From the NCBI RefSeq assembly GCF_000719955.1, contig NZ_JOII01000001.1, positions 124,001-188,000 of the forward strand: DNA of 64,000 bases. Reading direction: 5' to 3'. Positions 55,228 through 64,000 of this stretch are shown here, piece by piece. Below the pieces are notes generated by a model. The model did no database searches, had not been told where the DNA came from, and saw only the letters and a list, made by a program, of their open reading frames with translations. Each line of letters opens with the position of its first letter. Position 1 is the first letter of the stretch. The position numbers and the translations under genes were made by a program. Source of the stretch: Streptomyces albidoflavus. GTDB taxonomy: Bacteria > Actinomycetota > Actinomycetes > Streptomycetales > Streptomycetaceae.

Positions 55228-56930
55228 GCGTCCGGCTCCCGCCCGGCGGGCCGCTCCCCCGGCGGGGCCGGCTCTTCGGCGGGCAGGGCCCGCCAGTCCT
55301 CGGGGCCGTGGGCCGGAAGCTGGTCGTACAGGTCGTACGGGGTGCCGAAGGAGCCGCCGAGCGCGGCCACCGGGTCGGGGCGGGAGACCCGCTCCCACCA
55401 GTCCAGCGGGTCGACGCGTTCCGGGTCGTCGTCGGGCTCGTCGGCCTCTTCCTCGATGTCCGCGTCCGCGTCCGCTCCGGGGCGGGCCTCCGGGTCCGTG
55501 CCGCCGTCCGCCGCGCCCGGCACCGCCAGCCCCGTCCCCGTCATGGCGATCCCGAAGAGCCCGGCCCCGGCCCACCGGCCACCCCCGGCCCCGGCCTCGC
55601 GCGGCTTGCGGGTGCGCAGCCGCCAGGCGCGCAGGGCGAGGGCGGTGGGGACGCCGAGAAGCAGGGTCCAGGCGAGCGCGGCCCCGCCGGCCGCCCACCA
55701 GACGGGGCCCAGCTCCGCCAGCCGCCCCGTCCCGAGCGGGCCGCCCGCCGCCCGGGCCGCGACCGCGCAGACCAGACCGGCGACGAGGGCGGCCAGGGCG
55801 GCGGTCGCGGCGGTGACCGGGGCGGACCAGGGCGGGGGCGCTCCTTCCGCGTCCGTGCCGGAGGAGCGGTCCGGGGCCGCCGCGCGCCCCGTGAACCAGC
55901 CCGCGGTGATCCCCGCCACCACCGGGATCGCGGCACAGGCCCAGGTCAGCGGCGTACCGGACCCGTCCGGCGGGACCGCGGCCAGCAGCGGGAAGGGCGG
56001 CAGGGCGGGGCCGGAGGTGGCGGCGAGCGGCGTCACGAGAGTGCCGGTGCCGACCTGGAACCCGGTGCCGAGCGCGTAGGCGGCGCCCCAGATCACCGCG
56101 TTGGGGAGGAGGGCGAGGGCGAGCAGGAGGACGGCGAGCCGCCCCGACCAGACGTCGGTGAGCATCAGGTACGAGGCGCGGGCCGGGTCCCGGTGGAGGG
56201 TGAGCGAGACGCCTACGAGGACGGCGCCGCCCCCCGCGAGGGTGAGGGCGGCGGCGAGCCCGGCCCGGCAGGCGGTGGCCCCGCGCCGCCCGGCCAGCGC
56301 CGCGCGCACGCCCCCGGAACCGCTGTCCGGCCCGGCGGGTGACGGTGCGTCGGCTCCCCGGCCGCGCACGGAGCGGAGTCCGGTGAGGGCGGCGGCGAGC
56401 GCCAGCAGCGGCAGGTGCCAGGCGGCCTCGCGCAGGGTGGGGCGCAGCTCGCCCCCGGTGGCGTAGAGGGCGGCGAGGGCGCCGACGGCGGTGTAGCCGC
56501 CGGTAACGCCCCAGACAACGGTGCGGGCGGGGATCTCGGGCGCTTGGGGCGTCTCCGGCTCGGCGGCGTCCCGGGCGGCGCGGCGGACCAGCCAGAACGG
56601 GAGGAGGGCGAGGAGCAGCGGGGTCAGGCCGAGCGGGGCGGGGACGCCGGTGAGCGTGTCGGCGCGGGTGAGTCCGACGCCGTGGCCCAGCAGCCACAGG
56701 CTCACGGCGGTCCCGGTGGCGCCGCCGGGACCGCTGTCCGGGTAGGGCGAGCCGATCCAGAGCGCCATGACCACCACCGCGTACGCGCCGAGGCCGAGAC
56801 CGGCGGCGACCGCGCCGCCGAACAGACACCCCGCCAGGGCCGGCGACCGGTCGCGGAGGCGGTCGGCAAGGGCCTGGAGACGGGCGGCGGGTGAAAGGGA
56901 GTCATCGGTCATTCGGGTCACACCGGTCAT
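55224..56930 (-). CDS. DUF6350-type polytopic membrane protein
   Basis: 568 residues with roughly 12 hydrophobic helices, between about 25 and 470, and an acidic cytoplasmic C-terminus ('ADADADIEEEADEPDDDPERVDP'). It occupies the place next to purN where Actinobacteria carry a DUF6350 (cell-division-associated) membrane protein. Start 56930 (MTGVTRMTDDS) has GGGAG very close; 56912 is an in-frame alternative. The frame stays open to 58268, but that part overlaps the real divergent gene. Function unknown. Confidence 0.82.
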   Translation of the reverse strand: MTGVTRMTDDSLSPAARLQALADRLRDRSPALAGCLFGGAVAAGLGLGAYAVVVMALWIGSPYPDSGPGGATGTAVSLWLLGHGVGLTRADTLTGVPAPLGLTPLLLALLPFWLVRRAARDAAEPETPQAPEIPARTVVWGVTGGYTAVGALAALYATGGELRPTLREAAWHLPLLALAAALTGLRSVRGRGADAPSPAGPDSGSGGVRAALAGRRGATACRAGLAAALTLAGGGAVLVGVSLTLHRDPARASYLMLTDVWSGRLAVLLLALALLPNAVIWGAAYALGTGFQVGTGTLVTPLAATSGPALPPFPLLAAVPPDGSGTPLTWACAAIPVVAGITAGWFTGRAAAPDRSSGTDAEGAPPPWSAPVTAATAALAALVAGLVCAVAARAAGGPLGTGRLAELGPVWWAAGGAALAWTLLLGVPTALALRAWRLRTRKPREAGAGGGRWAGAGLFGIAMTGTGLAVPGAADGGTDPEARPGADADADIEEEADEPDDDPERVDPLDWWERVSRPDPVAALGGSFGTPYDLYDQLPAHGPEDWRALPAEEPAPPGERPAGREPDA

Positions 56931-57092
56931 GCTCCCAATGCCACGGAGGGGATGCGCGCAACAGGCGAAGTCCGGAGGTGTCGCCGAAGATACGGTTATG
57001 TACTTTTCCGTACGGACGGGTGAGGTGTGCCCGCGCTGCCCGTGCCCGCCGCCCGTCCTGGCGGTCCCGGCCCCTGCTGTGGAGAACGCGAC

Positions 57093-58310
57093 ATGACGAA
57101 CCGTCCCGCCCCGACGCTCCCGACCCCCGCGGAACGCCGGAGACTCCGCGAGGCGGCCTCCCTCAGCCAGGCGGCGCTCGCCGCGCGGATGAGCGTCACC
57201 AGCACGACCATCCACTCCTGGGAGACCGGGCGCGCCACCCCTCGCGGCCGCGCCCTGGAGGCGTACGCCAGCTTCCTCACCACCACGGCCGGCCGCCCCG
57301 GACCGGCCGGAAAGCCCGTCAGAACCTCGCGGTCGCAGGCGGGGACGGCGGTGAAGGGGGCCGAGGACAAGGCCCGGGGCGAGGTGGGCGAGAAGGCCGA
57401 GGCCCCGCCGGAGCCCGCCCGCGCGGAGGCGTCCCGCCCGCGCCCCGCCCGGCCGGAACCGCCGCGTCCGTCCCCGCGCCCCCCGCGCCCGACCGGGGCG
57501 ACCCCCCGCGAGGCGTTCGACGCGCTCTACGCCTCCTGCGCGGGGGTGCTCGTCCGGCAGACCTACCTGCTGACGGGCCGGCACACCGTGGCGGTGGAGT
57601 CGGTGGAGCGGGCGTTCCAGCTGGCCTGGGCACGGTGGCCGGAGGTCGCGGTGGACCGGGACCCGGCGGGCTGGGTCCGGGCCGCCGCGCACGAGTACGC
57701 CCTCTCGCCCTGGCACCGGATGCGGGCCGCCCACCGCCGCCCGGCCACGCCCGGCACCGTCCTCCCGCCGCCGCGCGGCCGCGCCGACCACGACCTGATG
57801 GACGCCCTGCTCTCGCTCGCCCCCCGCCACCGCCGCACGCTGCTGCTCTACGACGGCGTGGGCCTGGACCTGCCCGAGACGGCGGCCGAGACCGAGGCGA
57901 CCACCCGCGCCGCCGCCCACCGGGTGCTCTCGGCGCGGGCCGCCGTCGCCGAGCGGGTCCCGGCCCTCGCCGACCCGGCCGCCCTGCACCGGCGGCTCGA
58001 CGCCCTTTCCCCGCTGGAACCGGCCACGGAGGAGCAGGGGGCGCTCATCCGTACGGGGGGTGAGCGCCGGGTACGCCGGTGGACCCGGTCGGCCGTGGTG
58101 CTCACCGCGGTGATCGCCGGGGCGACGGCCTTCTGCGTCAGCGTCGCCCCCGACCACTACGTCCGGCCGCCCGCGGCGGGCGAGGCGATCACCGGGGTCC
58201 CGCCGCACGCGGGACCCGGCCCCCTGTCGGAGGAGGACCGCTCGCTGCGGGAGAAGCTGCGCGAGCACCCGGCGGCCGGACCGGAACGGGTCAGGCCGCT
58301 GCCGCGCTGA
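57093..58310 (+). CDS. XRE-HTH / sigma-factor-like / transmembrane protein
   Basis: 405 residues. Residues 10-65 are an XRE HTH ('LREAASLSQAALAARMSVTSTTIHSWETGRATP'). After a Pro/Arg/Glu linker (80-140), residues about 145-290 resemble an ECF sigma factor: 'AFDALYASCAGVLVRQTYLLTGRHTVAVESVERAFQLAWARWPEV' (sigma2-like) and 'LMDALLSLAPRHRRTLLLYDGVGLDLPETAAETE' (sigma4-like). One membrane helix follows near 330-350, then a short outer tail. GGAG 8 nt before ATG 57093. A TACGG-N12-CCGTA dyad (56992-57013) lies upstream. Confidence 0.8.
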   Translation: MTNRPAPTLPTPAERRRLREAASLSQAALAARMSVTSTTIHSWETGRATPRGRALEAYASFLTTTAGRPGPAGKPVRTSRSQAGTAVKGAEDKARGEVGEKAEAPPEPARAEASRPRPARPEPPRPSPRPPRPTGATPREAFDALYASCAGVLVRQTYLLTGRHTVAVESVERAFQLAWARWPEVAVDRDPAGWVRAAAHEYALSPWHRMRAAHRRPATPGTVLPPPRGRADHDLMDALLSLAPRHRRTLLLYDGVGLDLPETAAETEATTRAAAHRVLSARAAVAERVPALADPAALHRRLDALSPLEPATEEQGALIRTGGERRVRRWTRSAVVLTAVIAGATAFCVSVAPDHYVRPPAAGEAITGVPPHAGPGPLSEEDRSLREKLREHPAAGPERVRPLPR

Positions 58311-58329
58311 GCGCCGCCCGTCCCCGGGT

Positions 58330-58377
58330 ACGCCTGAGGGCCCGCACCCCCGGCAGGGGATGCGGGCCCTCAGGCGT
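58330..58377. terminator. Hairpin terminator, convergent genes
   Basis: Perfect 17-bp arms (58330-58346 and 58361-58377), 14-nt loop, between the HTH/sigma-like gene and sucD. Confidence 0.85.
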
Positions 58378-58415
58378 CGCTGGTCGCGCCGTCAGGCGCG
58401 GGACCGGTCGGCGAG

Positions 58416-59300
58416 TCAGCCGGCGAGGATCGCGCGGGCCAGCTCGGCGGTCTCGGTCGGGGTCTTGCCGACCTTGACACCGGCGGCCTCGAGGGCCTCC
58501 TTCTTCGCCTGGGCGGTGCCGGAGGAGCCGGAGACGATGGCGCCGGCGTGGCCCATGGTCTTGCCCTCGGGCGCGGTGAAGCCCGCGACGTAGCCGACGA
58601 CCGGCTTGGTGACGTTGGCCTTGATGTAGTCGGCCGCACGCTCCTCGGCGTCGCCGCCGATCTCGCCGATCATGACGATCAGGTCGGTCTCGGGGTCCGC
58701 CTCGAACGCCGCGAGGGCGTCGATGTGCGTGGTGCCGATGACCGGGTCGCCACCGATGCCGACGGCGGAGGAGAAGCCGATGTCACGCAGCTCGTACATC
58801 ATCTGGTAGGTCAGCGTGCCGGACTTGGACACGAGACCGATGCGGCCGGGCTTGGTGATGTCGCCCGGGATGATGCCGGCGTTGGACTGGCCGGGGGTGA
58901 TCAGGCCGGGGCAGTTCGGGCCGATGATCCGGGTCTTGTTGCCCTTGCTCGACGCGTACGCCCAGAAGGCGGCCGAGTCGTGCACGGCGATGCCCTCGGT
59001 GATCACGACGGCCAGGCCGATCTCGGCGTCGATCGCCTCGACGACGGCGGCCTTGGCGAACTTCGGCGGGACGAAGATGACGCTGACGTCGGCGCCGGTC
59101 TTCTCCATCGCCTCGGCGACCGAGCCGAAGACGGGGACCTCGGTGCCGTCGAAGTCGACGGACGTGCCGGCCTTGCGCGGGTTCACGCCACCGACGATGT
59201 TGGTGCCGTCACCCAGCATGAGCTTGGTGTGCTTCATGCCCGTGGCACCGGTCATGCCCTGGACGATGACCTTGCTGTCCTTGGTGAGGAAGATAGCCAT
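58416..59300 (-). CDS. sucD: Succinate--CoA ligase, alpha subunit
   Basis: 294 residues. CoA-binding N-terminus ('[31 protein letters not shown]' region), '[13 protein letters not shown]', and the phospho-histidine in '[20 protein letters not shown]'. With SucC it makes ATP or GTP from succinyl-CoA in the citric acid cycle. ATG 59300, 20 nt after the sucC stop. Confidence 0.97.
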   Translation of the reverse strand: MAIFLTKDSKVIVQGMTGATGMKHTKLMLGDGTNIVGGVNPRKAGTSVDFDGTEVPVFGSVAEAMEKTGADVSVIFVPPKFAKAAVVEAIDAEIGLAVVITEGIAVHDSAAFWAYASSKGNKTRIIGPNCPGLITPGQSNAGIIPGDITKPGRIGLVSKSGTLTYQMMYELRDIGFSSAVGIGGDPVIGTTHIDALAAFEADPETDLIVMIGEIGGDAEERAADYIKANVTKPVVGYVAGFTAPEGKTMGHAGAIVSGSSGTAQAKKEALEAAGVKVGKTPTETAELARAILAG

Positions 59301-59320
59301 GGTGTTGGAGTCCCTCGTCC

Positions 59321-60499
59321 TTACTTCGCAGCCGCGAGCTCGGCGGCCTTGTCGGCCGCACCGTCCATGGTGTCCACGCGCTGCACCAGCGGGTGGTTCG
59401 CGTCCGACAGGATCTTGCGACCCAGCTCCGCGTTGTTGCCGTCGAGGCGCACGACCAGCGGCTTGGTGACGTCCTCGCCCTTGGTCTTGAGCAGCTCCAG
59501 GGCCTGGACGATGCCGTTGGCGACCTCGTCACAGGCGGTGATGCCACCGAACACGTTGACGAAGACGGACTTGACGTCCGGGTCGCCGAGGATGATCTCC
59601 AGGCCGTTCGCCATGACCTCGGCGGAGGCGCCGCCACCGATGTCGAGGAAGTTGGCGGGCTTCACGTTGCCGTGCTTCTCACCGGCGTACGCGACGACGT
59701 CCAGGGTGCTCATGACGAGACCCGCGCCGTTGCCGATGATGCCGACCTCGCCGTCGAGCTTGACGTAGTTGAGGTTCTTGGCCTTGGCGGCGGCCTCGAG
59801 CGGGTTGGCCGCGGCCTTGTCCTCGAGGGCCTCGTGGTCGGGCTGGCGGAAGTCGGCGTTCTCGTCGAGCGAGACCTTGCCGTCGAGGGCCAGGACCTCA
59901 CCGGAGGCGACCTTGGCGAGCGGGTTGACCTCGACGAGGAGCGCGTCCTCGGCGACGAAGGTGTCCCACAGCGTCACCATGACCTCGGCGACCTTCTCGG
60001 CCACCTCGGCCGGGAACTTCGCCTGCGCGACGATCTCGCGGGCCTTCTCGATGGTCACACCGGTGTTGGAGTCGACCGGGACCTTCGCGAGGGCCTCGGG
60101 GGTCTTCTCCGCGACCTCCTCGATGTCCATGCCGCCCTGCACCGAGGCCATGGCCAGGAAGGTGCGGTTGGTGCGGTCGAGGAGGTACGAGACGTAGTAC
60201 TCCTCGACGATCTCGGGAGCGGTCTCGGCGATCATCACCTTGTGGACCGTGTGGCCCTTGATGTCCATGCCGAGGATGTCGGTCGCCCGGGCGACCGCCT
60301 CGTCGGGGGTGGCGGCCAGCTTGACGCCACCGGCCTTGCCGCGCCCGCCGACCTTCACCTGGGCCTTGACGACGGACTTGCCGCCCAGCCGCTCGGTCGC
60401 CTCGCGGGCCGCCTCAGGCGTGTCGATGACTTCACCGGCCAGCACCGGTACACCGTGCTTGGCGAAGAGGTCCCTCGCCTGGTACTCGAACAGGTCCAC
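59321..60499 (-). CDS. sucC: Succinate--CoA ligase, beta subunit
   Basis: 392 residues. ATP-grasp domain ('[21 protein letters not shown]', '[16 protein letters not shown]', '[10 protein letters not shown]') and C-terminal ligase domain ('[20 protein letters not shown]', '[11 protein letters not shown]', '[16 protein letters not shown]'). Binds the nucleotide and succinate. Start is GTG 60499 with AAGGGA upstream; the open frame above it lacks support. First gene of sucCD. Confidence 0.97.
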   Translation of the reverse strand: MDLFEYQARDLFAKHGVPVLAGEVIDTPEAAREATERLGGKSVVKAQVKVGGRGKAGGVKLAATPDEAVARATDILGMDIKGHTVHKVMIAETAPEIVEEYYVSYLLDRTNRTFLAMASVQGGMDIEEVAEKTPEALAKVPVDSNTGVTIEKAREIVAQAKFPAEVAEKVAEVMVTLWDTFVAEDALLVEVNPLAKVASGEVLALDGKVSLDENADFRQPDHEALEDKAAANPLEAAAKAKNLNYVKLDGEVGIIGNGAGLVMSTLDVVAYAGEKHGNVKPANFLDIGGGASAEVMANGLEIILGDPDVKSVFVNVFGGITACDEVANGIVQALELLKTKGEDVTKPLVVRLDGNNAELGRKILSDANHPLVQRVDTMDGAADKAAELAAAK

Positions 60500-60829
60500 G
60501 CGCGTCCGTCCCTTATCAGTGGTCTCGCCGCTGTGCGGTCGATGGTCTGCATGGGCGTGCCGCGGCGGGCAACGTGACTGCGCACTGTCACAGGGGAGGC
60601 GTACTCGGTCACCGGTACGCGGCATGTCCGTCTGGCAGGTTAACGCCGCCGCCGTGCCGCCTCTAAATCGCAGATCACACCTGAGCGGTGATACCTGTCA
60701 CAGAGTGCCGCCACTCCTCCCGGCCCGGCCCCTGTCCGGCGGCTGATCGACTTCGCCAGGGGCGAACGGGCCGGGCGGGAGGCCGGGCCGGGGCGGGAGG
60801 CCGGGCGCGGGCCACCACGACCGGCGCCC
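60500..60829. other. sucC upstream region
   Basis: 330 nt without a gene. It holds the sucC promoter region: AT-richer sequence at 60660-60700, a GTGAC-N8-GTCAC dyad near 60581-60598, and a GTGATACCTGTCAC dyad at about 60688-60701. Nearer the VWA gene, GGGCGGGAGGCCGGG is repeated (60773-60787 and 60791-60805, 18-nt period). I see no clear terminator hairpin for the VWA gene. Confidence 0.5.
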
Positions 60830-62050
60830 TCAGGCCGCGGCCCCCTCCGGTATCGGGATCGTCCCCTTCTCCAGGGCCGCCGCCATCACGTCCGGGAAGA
60901 GGTCGGGGGTGCAGGCGAAGGCGGGGGCACCCAGTGCCGCGAGGGCCGTCGCGTGCTCGCGGTCGTAGGAGGGGGCGCCCTCGTCGGAGAGGGCGAGGAG
61001 GGTGACGAACTGGACGCCCGCCGCCTTCATCGCCGCGACCCGCTTCAGCATCTCGTCCTTGATCCCGCCCTCGTAGAGATCGCTGATGAGGACGACGACG
61101 GTGTCGGCGGGGCGGGTGATCCTGCTCTGGCAGTACGCGAGGGCGCGGTTGATGTCGGTACCGCCGCCGAGCTGGGTGCCGAAGAGGACGTCGACCGGGT
61201 CCTCCAGCTTGTCGGTCAGGTCGACCACGGCCGTGTCGAAGACGACGAGCCGGGTCGCCAGCGACCGCATCGAGGCCAGCACCGCGCCGAACACCGAGGC
61301 GTACACCACCGAGGCCGCCATCGACCCCGACTGGTCGACGCAGAGCACCACTTCCTTCTTCACCGCCTGCGAGGCCCGGCCGTACCCGATCAGCCGCTCC
61401 GGCACGATGGTGCGGTACTCGGGGAGGTAGTGCCGCAGGTTGGCGGCGATGGTGCGGTTCCAGTCGATGTCGTGGTGGCGCGGGCGGCTGATCCGGGCGC
61501 TGCGGTCGAGCGCCCCCGTCAGCGTCGTCCGGGTCCGCGAGGCCAGCCGCTTCTCCAGCTCCTCCACGACCTTGCGGACCACGGCCCGCGCCGTCTCCTT
61601 GGTCTCCTCGGGCATCGCCTTGTTCAGCGACAGCAGCGTCCCGACCAGGTGCACGTCGGCCTCGACCGCCTCCAGCATCTCCGGCTCCAGCAGCAGCGCC
61701 GCCAGCCCGAGCCGGTCGATGGCGTCCCGCTGCATCACCTGCACCACCGAACTGGGGAAGTACGTCCGGATGTCCCCCAGCCAGCGCGCCACCGACGGCG
61801 CCGACCCACCGAGCCCGGCCCCCCGTTCCGCCCCCGCCTTCAGCCGCCCGTCCTTCCCCTCACCGCGCCCGTACAGCGCAGCCAGCGCCTTGTCCATCGC
61901 CGCGTCGTTCCCCGCCGGCACGTACCCCGTGCCGTCGGCGGGCCCGCCACCGAGCACCATCCGCCAGCGCCGCAGGCGCTCCTCCTCACCGCCACCACCC
62001 TCGGGCACCTCACTCCCCCGGGCCGCCTGAGCCGTCCTGTCCTCGGTCAT
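60830..62050 (-). CDS. VWA-domain protein (CoxE-like, MoxR-associated type)
   Basis: 406 residues. The N-terminal half is helical and polar; the C-terminal von Willebrand A domain begins near 233, with MIDAS Asp239-x-Ser241-x-Ser243 in 'LCVDQSGSMAAS', Thr in 'GGGTDINRALAYC', and Asp in 'VVVLISDLYEGG'. Such proteins partner with MoxR-type AAA+ ATPases. It follows a DUF5682 gene by 77 nt on the same strand, a linkage repeated in Actinobacteria; the ATPase would be beyond the right edge. ATG 62050 with AAAGGAACC upstream. Confidence 0.9.
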   Translation of the reverse strand: MTEDRTAQAARGSEVPEGGGGEEERLRRWRMVLGGGPADGTGYVPAGNDAAMDKALAALYGRGEGKDGRLKAGAERGAGLGGSAPSVARWLGDIRTYFPSSVVQVMQRDAIDRLGLAALLLEPEMLEAVEADVHLVGTLLSLNKAMPEETKETARAVVRKVVEELEKRLASRTRTTLTGALDRSARISRPRHHDIDWNRTIAANLRHYLPEYRTIVPERLIGYGRASQAVKKEVVLCVDQSGSMAASVVYASVFGAVLASMRSLATRLVVFDTAVVDLTDKLEDPVDVLFGTQLGGGTDINRALAYCQSRITRPADTVVVLISDLYEGGIKDEMLKRVAAMKAAGVQFVTLLALSDEGAPSYDREHATALAALGAPAFACTPDLFPDVMAAALEKGTIPIPEGAAA

Positions 62051-62127
62051 CGCTGGTTCCTTTCGTACGTGGGGCGGCTCGGAGTGGGTCTGCGCTTCGG
62101 GGCTGGGCGGGGTGTCGTGACGCCCGG

Positions 62128-64000
62128 TCACCCGGGCCCCCCGTCCCCCGCGCCCACCGCCACCAGGTCGCCCAGGAGGTGGCGGAGCACCTCGGTGACC
62201 GCGTCGGCGCGTTCGGGGTCGAGGCCGGGACCGAAGCCGTCGGCCGGGGTTCCGGGGAGGGCCTCGGTGCCGGGGGCGGGGCTGCCGGCGGCGCGCCCGC
62301 CACGGCGGACCAGTTCGCCGAGGGTGCGGCGCACGCCGGACTCGTAGGCGGAGAAGGTGCGGCGCAGGAGGGGCAGGACGTCGGTGAAGGCGGTGGCCGG
62401 GACCGAGGCGAGCCAGGTGTCCAGCAGCTGGCGGAGGCGTTCGTCGTGGACGAGGAGCATGCCGCCGCCGGCCGCGCCGCCGAGGAATCCCTCGATCCAG
62501 GCGGCCGCGTCCGGGGGCGGGGTGCCCGGGGAGAGGGCGAGGCCCATCCGGCGGGCCACCGCGTCCTCGTCGAGGGTGCCCTCGTCGAGGAGGAGGCGGA
62601 CCGCGCGTCCCCGGACCAGGCCGGGCGCGCTCTCCCGGTCGGCGATGTTCCGGAGCACCGCCCGCCAGCGCTGCCGCAGCCCGGCGCCGTCGACCTGGGC
62701 GGCGGCGGTGTCGGCGAGCAGCCCCACCGCGGTGTGCACCGCCTCGATCTGGCGCCGGAGTTCCCGCGCGCCGTCGGCGTCGAGGCCGGTGCAGGCGGGC
62801 GGGAGGCCGACGAAGACCCGCTCGGCCAGCCCCGCGGCGACCTCCGCGAGGGCGGCGGTGTCCGTGCCGCGTACGTCGCCATACCGCACCGACCGCACCA
62901 GTGCGGGCAGCGCCTGTGCCAGGTGGCCCACGTCGGTGTCGAGGGCGGCGCGGTCGGCGAGGGCGCGCATGACGTCGGGGAGCGCCTCGGACAGCTCGGC
63001 GCGCAGGCAGAGTTCGGCGAGGGCGGTGATGTCGGCGAGGTGGGTGGCCGACGTGGCGTCGGAGCGCGCCTTGGCGGTGGCGGCGGAGGCGACGGTGGTG
63101 CCCCAGACGCCGGCCTCGGCGACCCGTACCGCGAGTTCCGGCTGCCAGGAGAGGCGCCAGCTCTCCCGGAAGGTGCCGGTGCCGGAGCGTGCGGCGGCCG
63201 GTGTGCCCCAGTCGACGCGCAGCAGGCTGAGGCGGTGGAGCAGGCGGCTGCGGGCGGCGTCGTTCTCCTTGCGGAGGTCCAGGTCGATCTCGCGGTCCGC
63301 CGCCTCGGGCTTGAACCGCAGGCTCCGCTGGAGGCGTTCCAGGTCGCGCTGGAGCGGCACGGCCGGTGCGGCGGCGGGGACCTCGCCGAGGACGTCGCCT
63401 ACCGTCAGCCGGTCCTCGATCAGCGCGAGGGGGACGTCGGAGCCCTCGCAGAGGACGGAGCGGATCGCGTCGGTGGTCTCGGTGAGCCCGGCCAGCGGCC
63501 GGCCCCGCAGGGTGGCGAGGGCCCCGGCGAGCCGGACGGCCTCGATGACGTGGGCGGAGGAGACCTGCCGGCCCTCCTCCCGGAGCAGCCCCGCGACCTT
63601 GGTGAGCCAGCGCTCCACCGGCCGGTCGGGGGCCGAGAAGAGGTGGCCGTACCAGCCGGGCGAGGCGATCCCCGCGCCGTATCCCCCGGCCCGGGCGAGC
63701 CGGCGGTGGGTCCAGGGCACCCAGGTGAGGCCGGTCTTGACCTTGGGCAGGCCCTTGAGCAGGGCCCGGTCGGCGGTGAGCGTGGTGCGCAGCGCCAGGG
63801 CCGGCACGTGCCAGGCGCCGCAGATCACGGCGACGGAGTCCCCGTGCTCCTTGCGGGCGGCCTTGAGCCGGACCCGCATGTGGGCCTCGCGGACGAGGTC
63901 CCGGGTGTGTCCGCCGTCCCCGAACTCCTCGCGCAGGGCGCCCATCGCCTCGCCGAGGGCGCGGAACGAGGCGAGCGCGGCCTCGCCCGCGTCGTCCTCC
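62128..64000 (-). CDS. DUF5682 family protein, C-terminal part
   Basis: Partial: the frame is open to the right edge, so at least 624 residues are visible and the start is outside. Features include 'SVAVICGAWHVPAL' (a TraB/GumN-like strand and His, about 60 residues in), 'LTWVPWTHRRLARAGGYGAGIASPGWYGHLF', and long helical segments to the end 'VAVGAGDGGPG'. This fits DUF5682, a large actinobacterial family found with VWA and MoxR-type ATPase genes. Biochemistry unknown. Confidence 0.82.
   Translation of the reverse strand, partial: EDDAGEAALASFRALGEAMGALREEFGDGGHTRDLVREAHMRVRLKAARKEHGDSVAVICGAWHVPALALRTTLTADRALLKGLPKVKTGLTWVPWTHRRLARAGGYGAGIASPGWYGHLFSAPDRPVERWLTKVAGLLREEGRQVSSAHVIEAVRLAGALATLRGRPLAGLTETTDAIRSVLCEGSDVPLALIEDRLTVGDVLGEVPAAAPAVPLQRDLERLQRSLRFKPEAADREIDLDLRKENDAARSRLLHRLSLLRVDWGTPAAARSGTGTFRESWRLSWQPELAVRVAEAGVWGTTVASAATAKARSDATSATHLADITALAELCLRAELSEALPDVMRALADRAALDTDVGHLAQALPALVRSVRYGDVRGTDTAALAEVAAGLAERVFVGLPPACTGLDADGARELRRQIEAVHTAVGLLADTAAAQVDGAGLRQRWRAVLRNIADRESAPGLVRGRAVRLLLDEGTLDEDAVARRMGLALSPGTPPPDAAAWIEGFLGGAAGGGMLLVHDERLRQLLDTWLASVPATAFTDVLPLLRRTFSAYESGVRRTLGELVRRGGRAAGSPAPGTEALPGTPADGFGPGLDPERADAVTEVLRHLLGDLVAVGAGDGGPG

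Noticed and set aside
55224..58268. A 1014-codon minus-strand frame past the DUF6350-type gene
   Set aside because: The part above 56930 is the antisense of the HTH/sigma-like gene and has unnatural composition.

Overview
The window is a gene-dense, very GC-rich chromosomal segment with almost exclusively G/C third codon positions, many GTG starts and Actinobacteria-specific families (DUF1206, DUF3017, DUF6350-type, DUF2690 regulators, snapalysin, DprE1/DprE2). It is almost certainly from a Streptomyces or a very close relative. The order sucC-sucD / purN-purH / folD-DUF3017 / mdh / betaine transporter / trpS matches, from memory, a core region of the Streptomyces chromosome. I see no tRNA or rRNA genes, no transposase and no integrase.

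Layout. 1-7.2 kb: end of a D-Ala-D-Ala carboxypeptidase, a YihY/BrkB membrane protein, a DprE1-DprE2 pair, the divergent secreted metalloprotease/LysR pair (snpA/snpR type), a 2-hydroxyacid dehydrogenase and a frameshifted gene remnant. 7.2-14.4 kb: lipoprotein, 2'-5' RNA ligase-like protein, trpS, a small hydrophobic protein and CsbD (stress type), DUF1206, a secreted trypsin-like protease, small zinc-ribbon and unknown proteins. 14.7-20.9 kb: rocD, an operon resembling E. coli ygiB-ygiC (DUF1190-like lipoprotein plus GspS-like ATP-grasp) with a GNAT gene, and a MocR regulator divergent from an AhpD-like protein. 21.0-21.8 kb: small zinc-ribbon gene and a short type I-E-like CRISPR array (5 repeats, 4 spacers of exactly 32 nt) with no cas gene in the window.

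21.9-30.9 kb looks like an oligosaccharide-use locus: LacI regulator, M55 aminopeptidase, alpha/beta hydrolase, acetylxylan-esterase-like protein, sugar ABC transporter (binding protein and two permeases) and a GH1 glycosidase. A 14-bp operator-like motif occurs both upstream of the LacI gene and at the transporter promoter. 31-41.3 kb: FG-GAP secreted protein, VOC protein, then a betaine locus on the minus strand: betB, betA, ATPase, a double-length permease and a binding protein, so choline oxidation and glycine-betaine-type uptake sit together.

41.4-49.1 kb: small membrane and secreted proteins, mdh, three XRE-HTH proteins with one membrane segment and an extracytoplasmic DUF2690 or peptidoglycan-binding tail, a truncated and frameshifted NarL-type response regulator, and a TPR/membrane protein. 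49.3-64 kb: DUF3017-folD, purH-purN, a DUF6350-type membrane protein, an unusual XRE-HTH/sigma-like/TM protein, sucD-sucC, and a VWA-DUF5682 pair running off the right edge.

Two non-coding themes stand out. A 22-bp element occurs in 10 copies in three intergenic clusters. Gene ends are marked by long, often perfect hairpins without U-tracts, mostly between convergent genes.
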